Shown in pieces: positions 7,631 to 19,495 of a stretch of 33,780 bases of DNA; the first letter of the stretch is position 1, and every line of letters begins with the position of its first letter. The position numbers and the translations under genes were made by a program. The stretch comes from Stenotrophomonas chelatiphaga. Lineage in GTDB: Bacteria; Pseudomonadota; Gammaproteobacteria; Xanthomonadales; Xanthomonadaceae. The notes below the pieces were generated by a model. It saw only the letters and a list, made by a program, of their open reading frames with translations. It did no database searches and was not told the origin of the DNA. The stretch lies in assembly GCF_001431535.1 (NCBI RefSeq), contig NZ_LDJK01000038.1, forward strand, positions 1 to 33,780, written 5' to 3'.

Positions 7631-10600
7631 TCAGGCGTCCGCGGGCTCGGGTTCGTTGGCCTGCTGGCGGCTGCGTTCGGGCAGCTTGAGGCGCTTGCCC
7701 TCTTCGTCGTATTCGATCAGCAGGACACCGGAATCGTGGCGGCCGCTGATTTCCACGAAGCAGGCGCCGCCGATGAACGGCTCCAGCGTCATCACCGATT
7801 TCAGCGGGGTGGCGACCACCATCTGGAAACCGAAGTTGTCGAAGATGTTCATCGCCAGCGCGGTGAACTCGTTGTCGGCCTTGTCGAAGGCTTCGTCGAG
7901 GACCACCGCGGCGTAGCTGGGCAGCTGGCCATCGGCGCCACCGAGCTGGTAACGCAGGGCGGCGGCCAAGCAGGTGGTGGCGAGCTTCTGGCGCTGGCCA
8001 CCGGACTTGCCGGCACCGCTGCGGTAGATCTCCACCTGCTGGCGGGTGGCGGCATCCAGTTCCACGCCGATGAACTCCACGTGCATGCGCACGTCCAGCA
8101 CCAGTTCGCGCCAGCGCTTGTCCTCGCCTTCGGACGAGCCCAGCCGGGTGACCAGCTGGCGCAGCACGGCGAACTGCGCTTCGGCCAGTTCGCGCTGTTC
8201 GGTCTGCTGCTGGGACAGCACGTCGCGCAGGTGCTGGTGGAACTCCAGTACTTCCGGCAGGCGGCGGTCGCTGAGCTCGATGGTCAGCAGGGTGCCGCGG
8301 TTGAACGGCACCTGTTCCAGGCTGGCGTTGACCTCGTCCAGGCGCTGGCCGATCGACTTGCGCGCTTCGGCGCTGTGCCGCTGCAGGGCCAGCAGGTTGT
8401 TCTTGCTCTGGTTCTGCAGCAGGTCGAAGAAGCGCTCTTCATGCTGCGGCAGGCCGTCGCGTTCCAGCCGTTCCAGCCTGGCCAGGAAATCATCGGCCGA
8501 GGCCACCGATACGGTGAAGTCGCCGGACTCTTCCGGCCAGCCCTGCACGAAGCGGCGGAAGCAGCCCAGCAGCTGGTTCTCGACCCGGTTGACGTCCTGC
8601 TGCGAGGACGACAGGGATTCGTTCAGCGCGTTGCTGACCTGGCGCATGTGCGCTTCCAGGGTTTCCAGGCTGAGCGCGCCGAACGCTTCCAGGCGTTCCT
8701 GCAGGCCGGCTTCCTGGGTGCTGCCCAGGGCCGGCAGCACCAGCGCACGGCTCTGCTGGCGGGCACGGTCCAGGCGGTCACGTTCCTTGACCAGCTGGCC
8801 ACGCTCCACGCGGGTGTCTTCGTAGGTGCGTCGTGCCTGCTCGATGTCCGAGCGCGCCGCGTCGATCTGGCGGGCCAGTTTTTCCAGGTCCGCATTGCCT
8901 TCGCGCAGGTCGAGCAGGGTCGCTTCGATGTCGGCCAGGCGCTGCTGCGGGGTGGCGATGTCGATCTCGTCCCAGCTGATGCCGGCCAACTGGTGGCACG
9001 CCAGCCGGCGCTCGTTGTCGAGGTCGCGCTGGGCGCGCAGGCGCGCGACGTCTTCGTCGCAGCCGGCGATCCGCTTCGCCAGCTCCTGCGCTTCTTTCTC
9101 GTACACGGCCAGCTTGTCGCGGTTGTTGAAGCCCAACAGCCAGCGGCGGCGATCGGTCACCGCGCTGCGGTCATCCTTCTCGAAGCGGTCGCCGGGATGC
9201 TTGACCTGGCCTTCGCGGGTGATGCCGCGGTCGACGTTGCGCAGCTGGCGCGCGTCCACGCACTCGTAGTCGAAGCGCTTGCCCAGCTCGCGCCGCAGCC
9301 AGCCTTCGAACACGTGGTCGCGCAGTTCCAGCTTGTGCAGCAGCGAACGCGGCGACGGGTCACGCGCGAACGCTTCGTCGTTGCGACGCACGCGGTAGTA
9401 GGTGAAGCGCATGCCGAGGTGAGTGCGGTTCACCCAGTCAGCGACCTCGTTGTAGTGCTTGTCGTCGACCAGCAGCGACTGCGCGAAACCGAACAGCACG
9501 CGTTCGATCGCGCCCTGCCACGGCAGGTCATCCTCGCGCACCTGGATCAGCTCGCCGACGAACGGCAGCGCCGCTTCGGGCAGGCCGGTTTCTTCCACCA
9601 GCCGCGCGCGCAGCTTCTGCAACGGCGCGGGGATGCTGGAGGTGTTGCGCTGCATGGCGTCCAGCTCGGCACGCACGTCGCCGAAGCGGCGCTCGTCATC
9701 GCGCCGGCCGCCCAGCCGCTCGCTGATCGCATCATCCAGCGCCGACGAAGCGCGCTTGCGGTCCAGCAGCTCAGTCGACGCCTGTTCCACCAGTGCGGCG
9801 AAGCCGTGTGCATCCTCCGGTAGCGCCAGCTGCAGCTGTGCGGCGGCATCGCGGGCCTGCGCCTGCTTGGCCTGGCGACGATCGCGCTCGGCTTCGGCAC
9901 GACCCTGTTCGCGTTCCAGTTCCTCGATCCGCTCACCGCCCTGCTGGCGCCGCTGCAGCTCCAGTTCGCCCAGCTTGGCGGTGTGGTTGTCGAGCGCGGC
10001 GCGGCGCTGGGATTCCTCGCCCAGCAGGCCACGGTCGCGGGTGTCGAGTTCGCGCAGGCGCGCATCGATCAACTGCTGGCGGCGCGACTCGCGGAAACTG
10101 TCGATGCCCAGTTTCAGCACTTCATCGTCGCTGCGACGGCGCTTGATCTGCTTCAGTTCGGTGTAGTGCTCGCGTGCCGGCAGCAGGGTTTCCACCTGGC
10201 GGCGTGCGGTGACCACCGCCTGGTGCGCACCATCCAGTTCGGCGAAGTCGTTGACCAGCCGCTCGGCGGCATCGAAGGTCTTCGGCGTATCCAGCATGAA
10301 GTCGCGCAGGAAGACATTCAGGTCGCCCAGGTTCTTGGCCGACTGGGTCTTGTGCAGCAGGCGCAGCGCCATCTCGTTTTCGATGCCGAGCAGGTGGCGG
10401 AAGCGCTCGGCGTAGCCGGCGAAGCTGTCGAAGTGGTGCACGTCGGCCAGCTTCTGCTTCAGCTTGCGCAGGTCCAGGTCGAAGCCACCGAGGTCCCGGG
10501 CGATGTCGAACGGGCGTTCGGCCACCATGTAATGCTTGCGCACGTCACCGGCAGTGGCGCCGTTGCCGGCGATCCAGAACAGCCGCACCAGGCTGACCAC

Positions 10601-11011
10601 GCGGCCATCGCCGGCGCGGTATTCCAGCACCAGCGCGGTCCAGGTGGCGCCCTTGCGCAGGTACTGGGTGGCGATCTCGCCGGTGCCGCGATCCTGCTGG
10701 TCGGCCCAGGCACCGCGCACGTAGGACACCAGGTTGCGGTCGCGGCCACTGCGCTCGGCTTCGCGCGCAGCGGCGTTGAAGTCGACGATGGCCGGCGGCA
10801 CCAGCAGCGCGGACATCGCATCGAGCAGGGTCGACTTGCCCGAACCGGAGCGGCCCACGAACAGGAAGCCGCGCTCAGCGATTGGCACTTCGGTCAGGCC
10901 GTTGAAGGTGCCCCAGTTGTGTACCTGCAGGCGGCGCATGCGGAACTGCTGCGTGCGCGGGTCGGGCAGGCCTTCGGTGAACAGGGCGGGAGTGTGCTTG
11001 GAAATGGCCAT
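7631..11011 (-). CDS. jetC: SMC/SbcC-like ATPase of a Wadjet/Mks complex (JetC/MksB-like)
   Basis: A 1126-residue SMC-like motor. Walker A (GRSGSGKS, 53-60) lies near the N-terminus, followed by a long charged region rich in Glu, Arg, Leu and Gln (about 280-900) typical of antiparallel coiled coils. Near the C-terminus are the ABC signature KSGGQRQKL (about 1002-1010) and Walker B/D-loop LDEAFDKAD (about 1038-1046). Proteins of this type pair with DUF4194 and DUF3375 partners into MukBEF-like complexes that extrude DNA loops; in Wadjet they sense small circular plasmids. The ATG at 11011 begins MAISKHTPALF; it lies 16 bases after the DUF4194 gene. The JetD/MksG nuclease gene that normally follows is absent: the next gene is a convergent permease. 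Confidence 0.88.
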   Translation of the reverse strand: MAISKHTPALFTEGLPDPRTQQFRMRRLQVHNWGTFNGLTEVPIAERGFLFVGRSGSGKSTLLDAMSALLVPPAIVDFNAAAREAERSGRDRNLVSYVRGAWADQQDRGTGEIATQYLRKGATWTALVLEYRAGDGRVVSLVRLFWIAGNGATAGDVRKHYMVAERPFDIARDLGGFDLDLRKLKQKLADVHHFDSFAGYAERFRHLLGIENEMALRLLHKTQSAKNLGDLNVFLRDFMLDTPKTFDAAERLVNDFAELDGAHQAVVTARRQVETLLPAREHYTELKQIKRRRSDDEVLKLGIDSFRESRRQQLIDARLRELDTRDRGLLGEESQRRAALDNHTAKLGELELQRRQQGGERIEELEREQGRAEAERDRRQAKQAQARDAAAQLQLALPEDAHGFAALVEQASTELLDRKRASSALDDAISERLGGRRDDERRFGDVRAELDAMQRNTSSIPAPLQKLRARLVEETGLPEAALPFVGELIQVREDDLPWQGAIERVLFGFAQSLLVDDKHYNEVADWVNRTHLGMRFTYYRVRRNDEAFARDPSPRSLLHKLELRDHVFEGWLRRELGKRFDYECVDARQLRNVDRGITREGQVKHPGDRFEKDDRSAVTDRRRWLLGFNNRDKLAVYEKEAQELAKRIAGCDEDVARLRAQRDLDNERRLACHQLAGISWDEIDIATPQQRLADIEATLLDLREGNADLEKLARQIDAARSDIEQARRTYEDTRVERGQLVKERDRLDRARQQSRALVLPALGSTQEAGLQERLEAFGALSLETLEAHMRQVSNALNESLSSSQQDVNRVENQLLGCFRRFVQGWPEESGDFTVSVASADDFLARLERLERDGLPQHEERFFDLLQNQSKNNLLALQRHSAEARKSIGQRLDEVNASLEQVPFNRGTLLTIELSDRRLPEVLEFHQHLRDVLSQQQTEQRELAEAQFAVLRQLVTRLGSSEGEDKRWRELVLDVRMHVEFIGVELDAATRQQVEIYRSGAGKSGGQRQKLATTCLAAALRYQLGGADGQLPSYAAVVLDEAFDKADNEFTALAMNIFDNFGFQMVVATPLKSVMTLEPFIGGACFVEISGRHDSGVLLIEYDEEGKRLKLPERSRQQANEPEPADA

Positions 11012-11027
11012 GGCGTGCTCGCTCGGA

Positions 11028-13891
<2,864 letters not shown>

Positions 13892-13959
13892 TGCGAACTG
13901 CATCCCGGAGGGGTCGAGCATGGTAGCCGACCAAGGGGGGAATCGTCCCCTGCCCGAGG

Positions 13960-13979
13960 CCCCGGCATTCACGCCGGGG
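13960..13979. repeat. GC-rich stem-loop in the folE-marR intergenic region
   Basis: CCCCGGC (13960-13966) and GCCGGGG (13973-13979) form a perfect 7-bp stem with a 6-base loop (ATTCAC). It lies between the divergent folE and marR genes, in the 5' region of folE on the minus strand. Function is unknown: it could be part of the folE leader or an insulating hairpin. Confidence 0.4.
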
Positions 13980-14002
13980 GCGGGGGCCACACGTCGGGGG
14001 TA

Positions 14003-14033
14003 TTGATAGGAATGAAATTAGTAGTATCCTATC
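14003..14033 (+). promoter_or_regulatory. Candidate MarR operator overlapping the efflux-operon promoter
   Basis: GATAGGA (14005-14011) and TCCTATC (14027-14033) form a 7-bp inverted repeat with a 15-base spacer, ending eight bases before the marR start codon at 14042. A TTGATA at 14003-14008 could serve as the -35 box, with a weak -10 (TATCCT, 14025-14030) 16 bases later, so the repeat would cover the promoter. MarR proteins commonly repress their own promoter through such sites. The stretch is AT-rich compared with its surroundings. The assignment is an inference. Confidence 0.5.
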
Positions 14034-14041
14034 TATCTGCC

Positions 14042-14497
14042 ATGAACACTTCCCTCGACGAACGTACCCGGCTGCAGATGCAGCTCAGCTCCGGCCTGCT
14101 CCATTCAGGGCGGCAGTGGCAGCGCCTGGCCGATAGCGCGCTGGGCAGCTATGGCATTTCCACTGCCTGCACCATGCCGCTGCTGATGATCGGCCGCTCC
14201 GGCGGGGGCATCCGCCAGGTCACCCTGGCCCAGCAGCTGGGGCTGGAAGGCCCGTCGCTGGTGCGCCTGCTGGACAAGCTGTCAGCCAGTGGGCTGGTGC
14301 GCCGCGAATGCGATGCCAGCGACCGCCGCGCCAACCTGCTGTGGCTGACCGACGAAGGCCAGGCACTGGTCAGCAAGCTGGAACAGCAGCTGATCGGCCT
14401 GCGCGAAGAAGTCTTCGGCGAGCTGTCCATGGACGAGCTGCGCGCGGTGCTGAAGGTGTGGCAGCTGCTGTCCGCCGCGGTCGATCGCATTACCTGA
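14042..14497 (+). CDS. MarR-family transcriptional regulator
   Basis: A 151-residue MarR-type winged-helix repressor. The helix-turn-helix and wing can be followed in IRQVTLAQQLGLEGPSLVRL and LDKLSASGLVRRECDASDRR, the latter with the DxRxxxLxLT wing pattern (DRRANLLWLTDEG). Such proteins dimerise and are released from DNA by phenolic or aromatic ligands. It heads an efflux operon and is likely its local repressor. The start at 14042 has no ribosome site; if the promoter at 14003-14030 is right, the transcript would begin only about five bases upstream and be almost leaderless. An in-frame ATG at 14012 lies inside the inverted repeat and is less likely. Confidence 0.88.
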   Translation: MNTSLDERTRLQMQLSSGLLHSGRQWQRLADSALGSYGISTACTMPLLMIGRSGGGIRQVTLAQQLGLEGPSLVRLLDKLSASGLVRRECDASDRRANLLWLTDEGQALVSKLEQQLIGLREEVFGELSMDELRAVLKVWQLLSAAVDRIT

Positions 14498-14604
14498 GCG
14501 TTGTTGTCCCGGGGGATACCGCTGCCGTGCAGACGCCAGCGGCGTTCGCCCGTTGCTGTTGCTGTTGCGGTTCCCTCCCCCGTTCCGAAGCCAGATCCCT
14601 GCCG

Positions 14605-14814
14605 ATGCCCGGTGAATTCAGTCTCCATGGTGTGTTCGTCCCGACCCTGCTCGGGCTGATGCTGCTCGCCTATGTGCTCAACAGCGGCCTGCGCGTGCTG
14701 CTGCAGCGCAGTGGCGCCTATCGGCTGGTCTGGCACCCCGCCCTCTTCAACCTGGCCCTGTACGGCATCGTGCTCGGTGGGTTGTTCCACCTCCTGCGTT
14801 GGATGCAATCGTGA
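14605..14814 (+). CDS. DUF1656 small membrane protein (AaeX/YdhI-like)
   Basis: A 69-residue protein with two hydrophobic segments (about residues 10-30 and 44-63) of the DUF1656 family, like AaeX of the E. coli aaeXAB aromatic-acid efflux operon. Its exact role in the pump is unknown. It starts MPGEFSLHGVFVPTLLGLML, and its stop codon overlaps the GTG start of the next gene (GTGA). The family is nearly always found beside an HlyD-type adaptor and a FUSC permease, as here. Confidence 0.85.
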   Translation: MPGEFSLHGVFVPTLLGLMLLAYVLNSGLRVLLQRSGAYRLVWHPALFNLALYGIVLGGLFHLLRWMQS

Positions 14815-15725
14815 AAAAGATCGTCAACAAAGCCCTTCCGCCGGTGCTGACCGTGCTGGCGGTGATCGTCGCCCTGCTGGTGCTGCGCCAGCTGTGGGTC
14901 TATTACATGGACGAGCCCTGGACCCGCGATGCGCACATCGGCGCCGACGTGGTGCAGGTCGCGCCCGATGTTTCCGGACTGGTCGAGGCGGTGGACGTGG
15001 GCGACAACCAGGCGGTGAAGAAGGGCGCGCTGCTGTTCGTGGTCGACCGCGCGCGCTACCGGATCGCGCTGGAGCTGGCACGCGCGTCGCTGGCCGAACG
15101 GCAGGCCACGGTGGCCCAGCTGCGCCGCGAGATCTCCCGCGATCGCAGCCTGCAGGACCTGGTGGCCGGCGAGGATGCGGAAGTGCGGCGGGCCAAGCTG
15201 CAGGCCGCGCAGGCAGCCCAGGCCACCGCGCAGGCGGCGGTCGACCTGGCTGTACTGAACCTGGCACGGACCGAGGTGCGGGCCCCGGCCGATGGGCAGA
15301 TCAACGACCGCACCGTCCGCGTGGGTGACTACGTGACCGCCGGCAAGCCGGTGCTGGCCCTGCTGGACACCACCTCGTTCCGCGTGGACGGCTACTTCGA
15401 GGAAACCCGCCTGCGCGGCGTGGCTCCCGGCCAGCCGGTGGACATCCGCCTGATGGGCGAGGACGTGGCGCTGCAGGGCCACGTGGAAAGCATCGCCGCC
15501 GGCATCGAAGACCGTTACCGCACCGATGGCAGCAGCCTGCTGCCCAACGTCACCCCGGCCTTCGACTGGGTGCGGCTGGCGCAGCGGATCCCGGTGCGGA
15601 TCCGCATCGACCAGGTACCCGCTGGCGTGCAGCTGATCTCCGGCCGTACCGCCACGGTGACCGTGGACATCCACGGCACTGCCGCGCACAAGGCCGGTGT
15701 CGCGCCGGCACGGGCGGGCCTGTGA
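14811..15725 (+). CDS. HlyD/AaeA-type periplasmic adaptor of an efflux pump
   Basis: A 304-residue membrane-fusion protein. One N-terminal membrane anchor (about residues 10-30) is followed by DEPWTRDAHIGADVVQVAPD, the biotinyl-lipoyl-like entry typical of AaeA/EmrA adaptors. A short helical hairpin comes next (about 75-140), then ARTEVRAPADGQINDRTVRV closing the lipoyl domain, and a beta-barrel region near the C-terminus. It would connect the FUSC pump in the inner membrane with the outer-membrane factor encoded next. The GTG start at 14811 overlaps the stop of the DUF1656 gene by four bases; a TTG at 14799 is in frame but less likely. The stop overlaps the next start in the same way. Confidence 0.92.
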   Translation: MKKIVNKALPPVLTVLAVIVALLVLRQLWVYYMDEPWTRDAHIGADVVQVAPDVSGLVEAVDVGDNQAVKKGALLFVVDRARYRIALELARASLAERQATVAQLRREISRDRSLQDLVAGEDAEVRRAKLQAAQAAQATAQAAVDLAVLNLARTEVRAPADGQINDRTVRVGDYVTAGKPVLALLDTTSFRVDGYFEETRLRGVAPGQPVDIRLMGEDVALQGHVESIAAGIEDRYRTDGSSLLPNVTPAFDWVRLAQRIPVRIRIDQVPAGVQLISGRTATVTVDIHGTAAHKAGVAPARAGL

Positions 15726-17203
15726 ACCTGCGCACGCCCCTGCACGGCCTGCCCAGGCTGGCGCTGGTGGCCACCCTGGCCGGGCTGGCCGCCTGCCGCA
15801 CCGTCGGCCCGGACTACGCCGTGCCGGAAGGGTCCGCGTTCAATCGCCCTGCGGCGAACAGTGCGTTCATCGACACCGGCAACGCGCAGGTCGCGGCCAG
15901 TGCCGAACTGCCCGCCCGCTGGTGGTCGCTGTACCAGGATCCGGTGCTGGATGGCCTGGTTGAACACGCGCTGCGCGACAACCTGGAATTGAAGGCAGCC
16001 GATGCCCACCTGCGCCGCGCCGCGGCCATGTACGAACAGGCGCTGGACGCCGGTGGCTTCGACTACGAGGCCGAGGCCGGGGTCAGCCGGGCGCAGCTTT
16101 CGGCCGAATCGTTCCTGCTGGAGCACGAACTGCCGCCGATCAACCTGGCCGACGGCAAGTTCGCGGTGAGTTATCAATTCGACCTGTTCGGCAAGCTCAA
16201 GCGGGGGGCCGAAGCGGCGCATGCCGATGAGCAGTCGGTGGCCGCAGCGCGCGATATCGCGCGCATCAGCGTCGTTGCCGAGGTGGCCGACAACTATCTG
16301 GAAATCTGCCACGCCAACCACGAGCTGCACGTCGCCACCCACTCGCTGCAGCTGCAGCAGCGTGGCCGCGAGGTGACCCAGCGGTTGATCGCCGCCGGTC
16401 GCGGCACCGCGCCGGAACTGGCACGCGCCAACGCCCAGGTGGCGATGCTCGAAGCCGCGCTGCCGCCGCTGCAGGCCAAGCGCCAGGCCGCTGCCTATTC
16501 GCTCGCCGCGCTGCTCGGGCAGACCCCCGGCCAGCTGCCGGCCGGCGTGGGGGACTGCAGCCACGCGCCGGCGCTGCAGCAGCCGCTGCCGATCGGCGAT
16601 GGCCGCGCGCTGCTGGCGCGTCGACCGGACGTGCGCCAGGCCGAACGCAGGCTGGCTGCGGCCACCGCACGCATCGGCGTGGCCACCGCGGAACTGTATC
16701 CGGACATCCGGCTGGGGGCCTCGGTCGGGGCGGCCGGCCTGCTGGCCGACTTCGGTGAGCCGTTGACCCAGCAGTGGTCGTTCGGCCCGCTGATCTCCTG
16801 GACGCTGCCCTCGTCGGGCACCCGTTCGCGCATCCGCGCCACCGAAGCCGGTGCCGATGCAGCACTGGCCGAATTCGACCAGACCGTGCTGCAGGCGCTG
16901 CGCGAGACCCAGACCGCGCTGGACCGGTATGCCCAGGACCTGCGCCGCCTGCAGTCGCTGCAGGTGGCCCAGCAGCAGGCCACGCTGGCGGCCGAACAGA
17001 ACCGCCGGCTGTACCAGGGCGGCCGCACGCCGTACCTGTCCAGCCTGGATGCCGACCGCAGCCTGGCCACCGCCGACGCCACCCTGGCCGATGCGCAGGC
17101 GCAGGTGTCGCGTGACCAGATCCATCTGTTCCTGGCGCTGGGGGGTGGCTGGGACGCTCCGGCCGCTGCCGCTGCCGCTGCCGTTCCCGCGGCGGCGAGG
17201 TAA
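15722..17203 (+). CDS. NodT-family outer-membrane efflux lipoprotein
   Basis: A 493-residue outer-membrane factor of the RND/NodT type (two OEP repeats). The N-terminus is a lipoprotein signal with lipobox LAAC, lipidated Cys25, followed by RTVGPDYAVP, a family hallmark. Later segments include WWSLYQDPVLDGLVEHAL, QFDLFGKLKRGAEAA and RRPDVRQAERRLAAATARIG, the conserved start of the second repeat. It forms the trimeric channel through the outer membrane. The GTG start overlaps the upstream stop by four bases. The C-terminus is an Ala/Pro-rich low-complexity tail. E. coli aaeXAB lacks such a gene and relies on TolC; here a dedicated channel sits inside the operon. Confidence 0.93.
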   Translation: MNLRTPLHGLPRLALVATLAGLAACRTVGPDYAVPEGSAFNRPAANSAFIDTGNAQVAASAELPARWWSLYQDPVLDGLVEHALRDNLELKAADAHLRRAAAMYEQALDAGGFDYEAEAGVSRAQLSAESFLLEHELPPINLADGKFAVSYQFDLFGKLKRGAEAAHADEQSVAAARDIARISVVAEVADNYLEICHANHELHVATHSLQLQQRGREVTQRLIAAGRGTAPELARANAQVAMLEAALPPLQAKRQAAAYSLAALLGQTPGQLPAGVGDCSHAPALQQPLPIGDGRALLARRPDVRQAERRLAAATARIGVATAELYPDIRLGASVGAAGLLADFGEPLTQQWSFGPLISWTLPSSGTRSRIRATEAGADAALAEFDQTVLQALRETQTALDRYAQDLRRLQSLQVAQQQATLAAEQNRRLYQGGRTPYLSSLDADRSLATADATLADAQAQVSRDQIHLFLALGGGWDAPAAAAAAAVPAAAR

Positions 17204-17208
17204 GCGCG

Positions 17209-19209
17209 ATGCACGTGCTGCTGGACCGGCAAGGCTGGATGTTCTCGATCAAGACCTACCTGGCCTCGATCACCGCGCTGTACATCGGCCTGGCCGGGAA
17301 TCTGTCGCGGCCGTACTGGGCGATGGCCACGGTCTACATCGTCAGCCAGCCACTGCTCGGCCCGACCCGGGCCAAGGGCGTGTACCGCATCCTCGGCACG
17401 TTGCTGGCTGGTGCGGCCACCCTGCTGATGCTGCCGCACCTGGTGGAAACGCCGCTGCTGCTCAGCGCGGCGATGTCGCTGTGGCTGGCCGGCTGCCTGT
17501 TCATGGCACTGCTCAACCGCGGCCCGCGCGGCTATGCGTTCCTGCTGGCCGGCTATACCACCGCCTTCATCGGCTTCCCGGCGGTGACCTCGCCGGAGCT
17601 GATCTTCGATACCGTGGTGGCCCGCAGCGAGGAAATCATCCTCGGCACGGTGGTGGCGGTGCTGTTCGCCGCGCTGGTGTTCCCGGCATCGGTGCGGCCG
17701 ATGCTGACCGGCCGCATCGGCAACTGGATGGGTGATGCGGCGCACTGGTGCCGGCAGATCCTGGAAGGCGGCCGCGCGCATGCACCGCGCAACCGGCTGG
17801 CCGCCGACCTGGTGCAGTTCGAGGCGCTGATCGAGTTCCTGCGCCGCGACGATCCGCGCCATGCCGGCGCGGCGGTGTCGATGCAGCAGCTGCGCGAACG
17901 CATGCTGTTGCTGCTGCCGGTACTGTCCTCCATCGCCGACCGGCTGGGCGCACTGCGCCGCCACGGCGACGGCCTGCCCGACGGCCTGGAATCGCTGGTG
18001 GAGGACATCCGCCAGTGGCTGGAAGCCCCCACCGAAAGCCCCACGCATGACCAGCTGCGCGCCCGCATCAGCGCATTGAAGCCGCAGGTGGACGGTGACC
18101 TGCAGCACCTGCAGCTGGCCTCGCTGCTGCTGCGGCTGGAAGAACTGGTGGACCTGTGGGCGGACTGCCGTGCGCTGCACCAGGCCATCGAGCAGGGCAG
18201 CGCACCGCAGGATGCCAGCCACTACCGCATCAACACCGGCAGCGTGGCCGAGAGCCGCCACGTGGATTACGGCATGGCGCTGTTCTCCGCGCTCAGCGCA
18301 GGCATCGCCCTGATGAGCTACTGCGTGCTGTGGATCGGGCTGGGCTGGGAAGGCGGCGGCAACGGGGCGATGATGGCCGCGGTCGCAGCGGCGTTCTTCG
18401 CCGCGCAGGACGACCCGGCCCCCAGCATGATGTCGTTCCTGGTGTGGGCGGTGGTGGCCAGTGTGGTCGCCGGCATCTACCTGTTCGGCATTTTCCCGGC
18501 CGTGCATGACTTCGGCCTGCTGGTGCTGCTGCTGGCGGTGGTGTTCCTGCCGCTGGGCGTGCTGCTGCACCACCCGAAGACGATGCTGTTCGCGCTGCCG
18601 TTGACGGTGAACCTGGTGGCGCTGCTGAGCGTGCAGAACACCTACAGCGCCAACATCCAGAGCTTCGTCAATTCAGCGGTGGCGATGTTCATCGGGATTG
18701 GGTTTGCCGTGGTGATGACCCGCCTGTTCCGTTCGGTGGGGGCCGAATGGACCGCGCGGCGACTGGTGCGGCAGGGCTGGACCACGCTGGCCGAAGCGGC
18801 CGAAGGGCGTGGCCAGCAGGATCGCGAGCGCTTCGCCGCGCGCATGCTGGACCTGTTGGGACTGCTGGCGCCGCGCCTGGCGGCGACGCCGGAGGGCAGC
18901 GACATCGCGTCGGTGGACATGCTGACCGAAGCCCGCGTGGGACTGAACATCCTGCAGCTGCGGCGCGCCCGGCTGGAACTGCCCGAACGCAGCCGCGAAG
19001 CGGTGGAACGGATCCTTGCCGAGATCGCCGCGCATTACCGCCGCCAGGCGGCCGCGCGGCGCCCCCTGCCCGGTGATGAGGCGCTGCGCGGGCGTCTGGA
19101 TGCCTCGCTGTCGCGGGTGGGGGGCGTTGCCGCCTGCAAGGCGCGCGACGAGGCGCTGATGGGCCTGGTGGGCCTGCGCTTCGCGCTGTTCCCGGACGCG
19201 GAAGGCTGA
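17209..19209 (+). CDS. FUSC-family (AaeB-like) efflux pump
   Basis: A 666-residue inner-membrane protein of the FUSC/aromatic-acid exporter family (AaeB, fusaric-acid resistance). It has an N-terminal block of about five or six hydrophobic segments (residues 15-165, with SRPYWAMATVYIVSQPLLG as a family signature), a cytoplasmic helical region (about 180-340), a second membrane block (about 355-505) and a charged C-terminal domain. It lies five bases after the outer-membrane factor gene. With the adaptor and channel it should expel aromatic or weak-acid compounds directly out of the cell. The S. maltophilia FuaABC fusaric-acid pump is of the same general class but is described with a LysR regulator, so this looks like a related but separate system. 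Confidence 0.9.
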   Translation: MHVLLDRQGWMFSIKTYLASITALYIGLAGNLSRPYWAMATVYIVSQPLLGPTRAKGVYRILGTLLAGAATLLMLPHLVETPLLLSAAMSLWLAGCLFMALLNRGPRGYAFLLAGYTTAFIGFPAVTSPELIFDTVVARSEEIILGTVVAVLFAALVFPASVRPMLTGRIGNWMGDAAHWCRQILEGGRAHAPRNRLAADLVQFEALIEFLRRDDPRHAGAAVSMQQLRERMLLLLPVLSSIADRLGALRRHGDGLPDGLESLVEDIRQWLEAPTESPTHDQLRARISALKPQVDGDLQHLQLASLLLRLEELVDLWADCRALHQAIEQGSAPQDASHYRINTGSVAESRHVDYGMALFSALSAGIALMSYCVLWIGLGWEGGGNGAMMAAVAAAFFAAQDDPAPSMMSFLVWAVVASVVAGIYLFGIFPAVHDFGLLVLLLAVVFLPLGVLLHHPKTMLFALPLTVNLVALLSVQNTYSANIQSFVNSAVAMFIGIGFAVVMTRLFRSVGAEWTARRLVRQGWTTLAEAAEGRGQQDRERFAARMLDLLGLLAPRLAATPEGSDIASVDMLTEARVGLNILQLRRARLELPERSREAVERILAEIAAHYRRQAAARRPLPGDEALRGRLDASLSRVGGVAACKARDEALMGLVGLRFALFPDAEG

Positions 19210-19224
19210 CATTCGCTGCTGTTG

Positions 19225-19350
19225 GTAGCGACGGCCCGCAGGGTGCCGGTCAGGACGACCGGCATGGCCACGCTCGGCGGAATGCATCCGTTGCGCTTCG
19301 CCTCTGCCGGAAACGCGCCGCTGCGCTCGCCGAGCGTGGCTCGGCGCTAC
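19225..19350. repeat. Pair of inverted REP/SMAG-like palindromes
   Basis: On the minus strand 19350-19328 reads GTAG followed by CGCCGAG-CCACG-CTCGGCG, the GTAG-headed palindrome known from Stenotrophomonas (SMAG/REP). On the plus strand a second GTAG (19225-19228) is followed by a perfect 8-bp hairpin (19244-19251 with 19257-19264) and by GCCACGCTCGGCG (19267-19279), the exact reverse complement of 19328-19340. The two units therefore face each other like a BIME. They occupy most of the 286-base gap between the FUSC gene and the next gene; nothing else is visible there. Confidence 0.7.
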
Positions 19351-19495
19351 CGTTCACAGGCGGTTTCCGCGTCCAATGACCGGCCGTTTCCCCATGCGAT
19401 GTCCGCCCGCCACCCGGCCAGTCATCCCGCCGCAAGCGGCGGCGCGCTACCCTGCGCGTCCGCGCTTGCTGCGCACCTTCAACAGGAACATCCCG

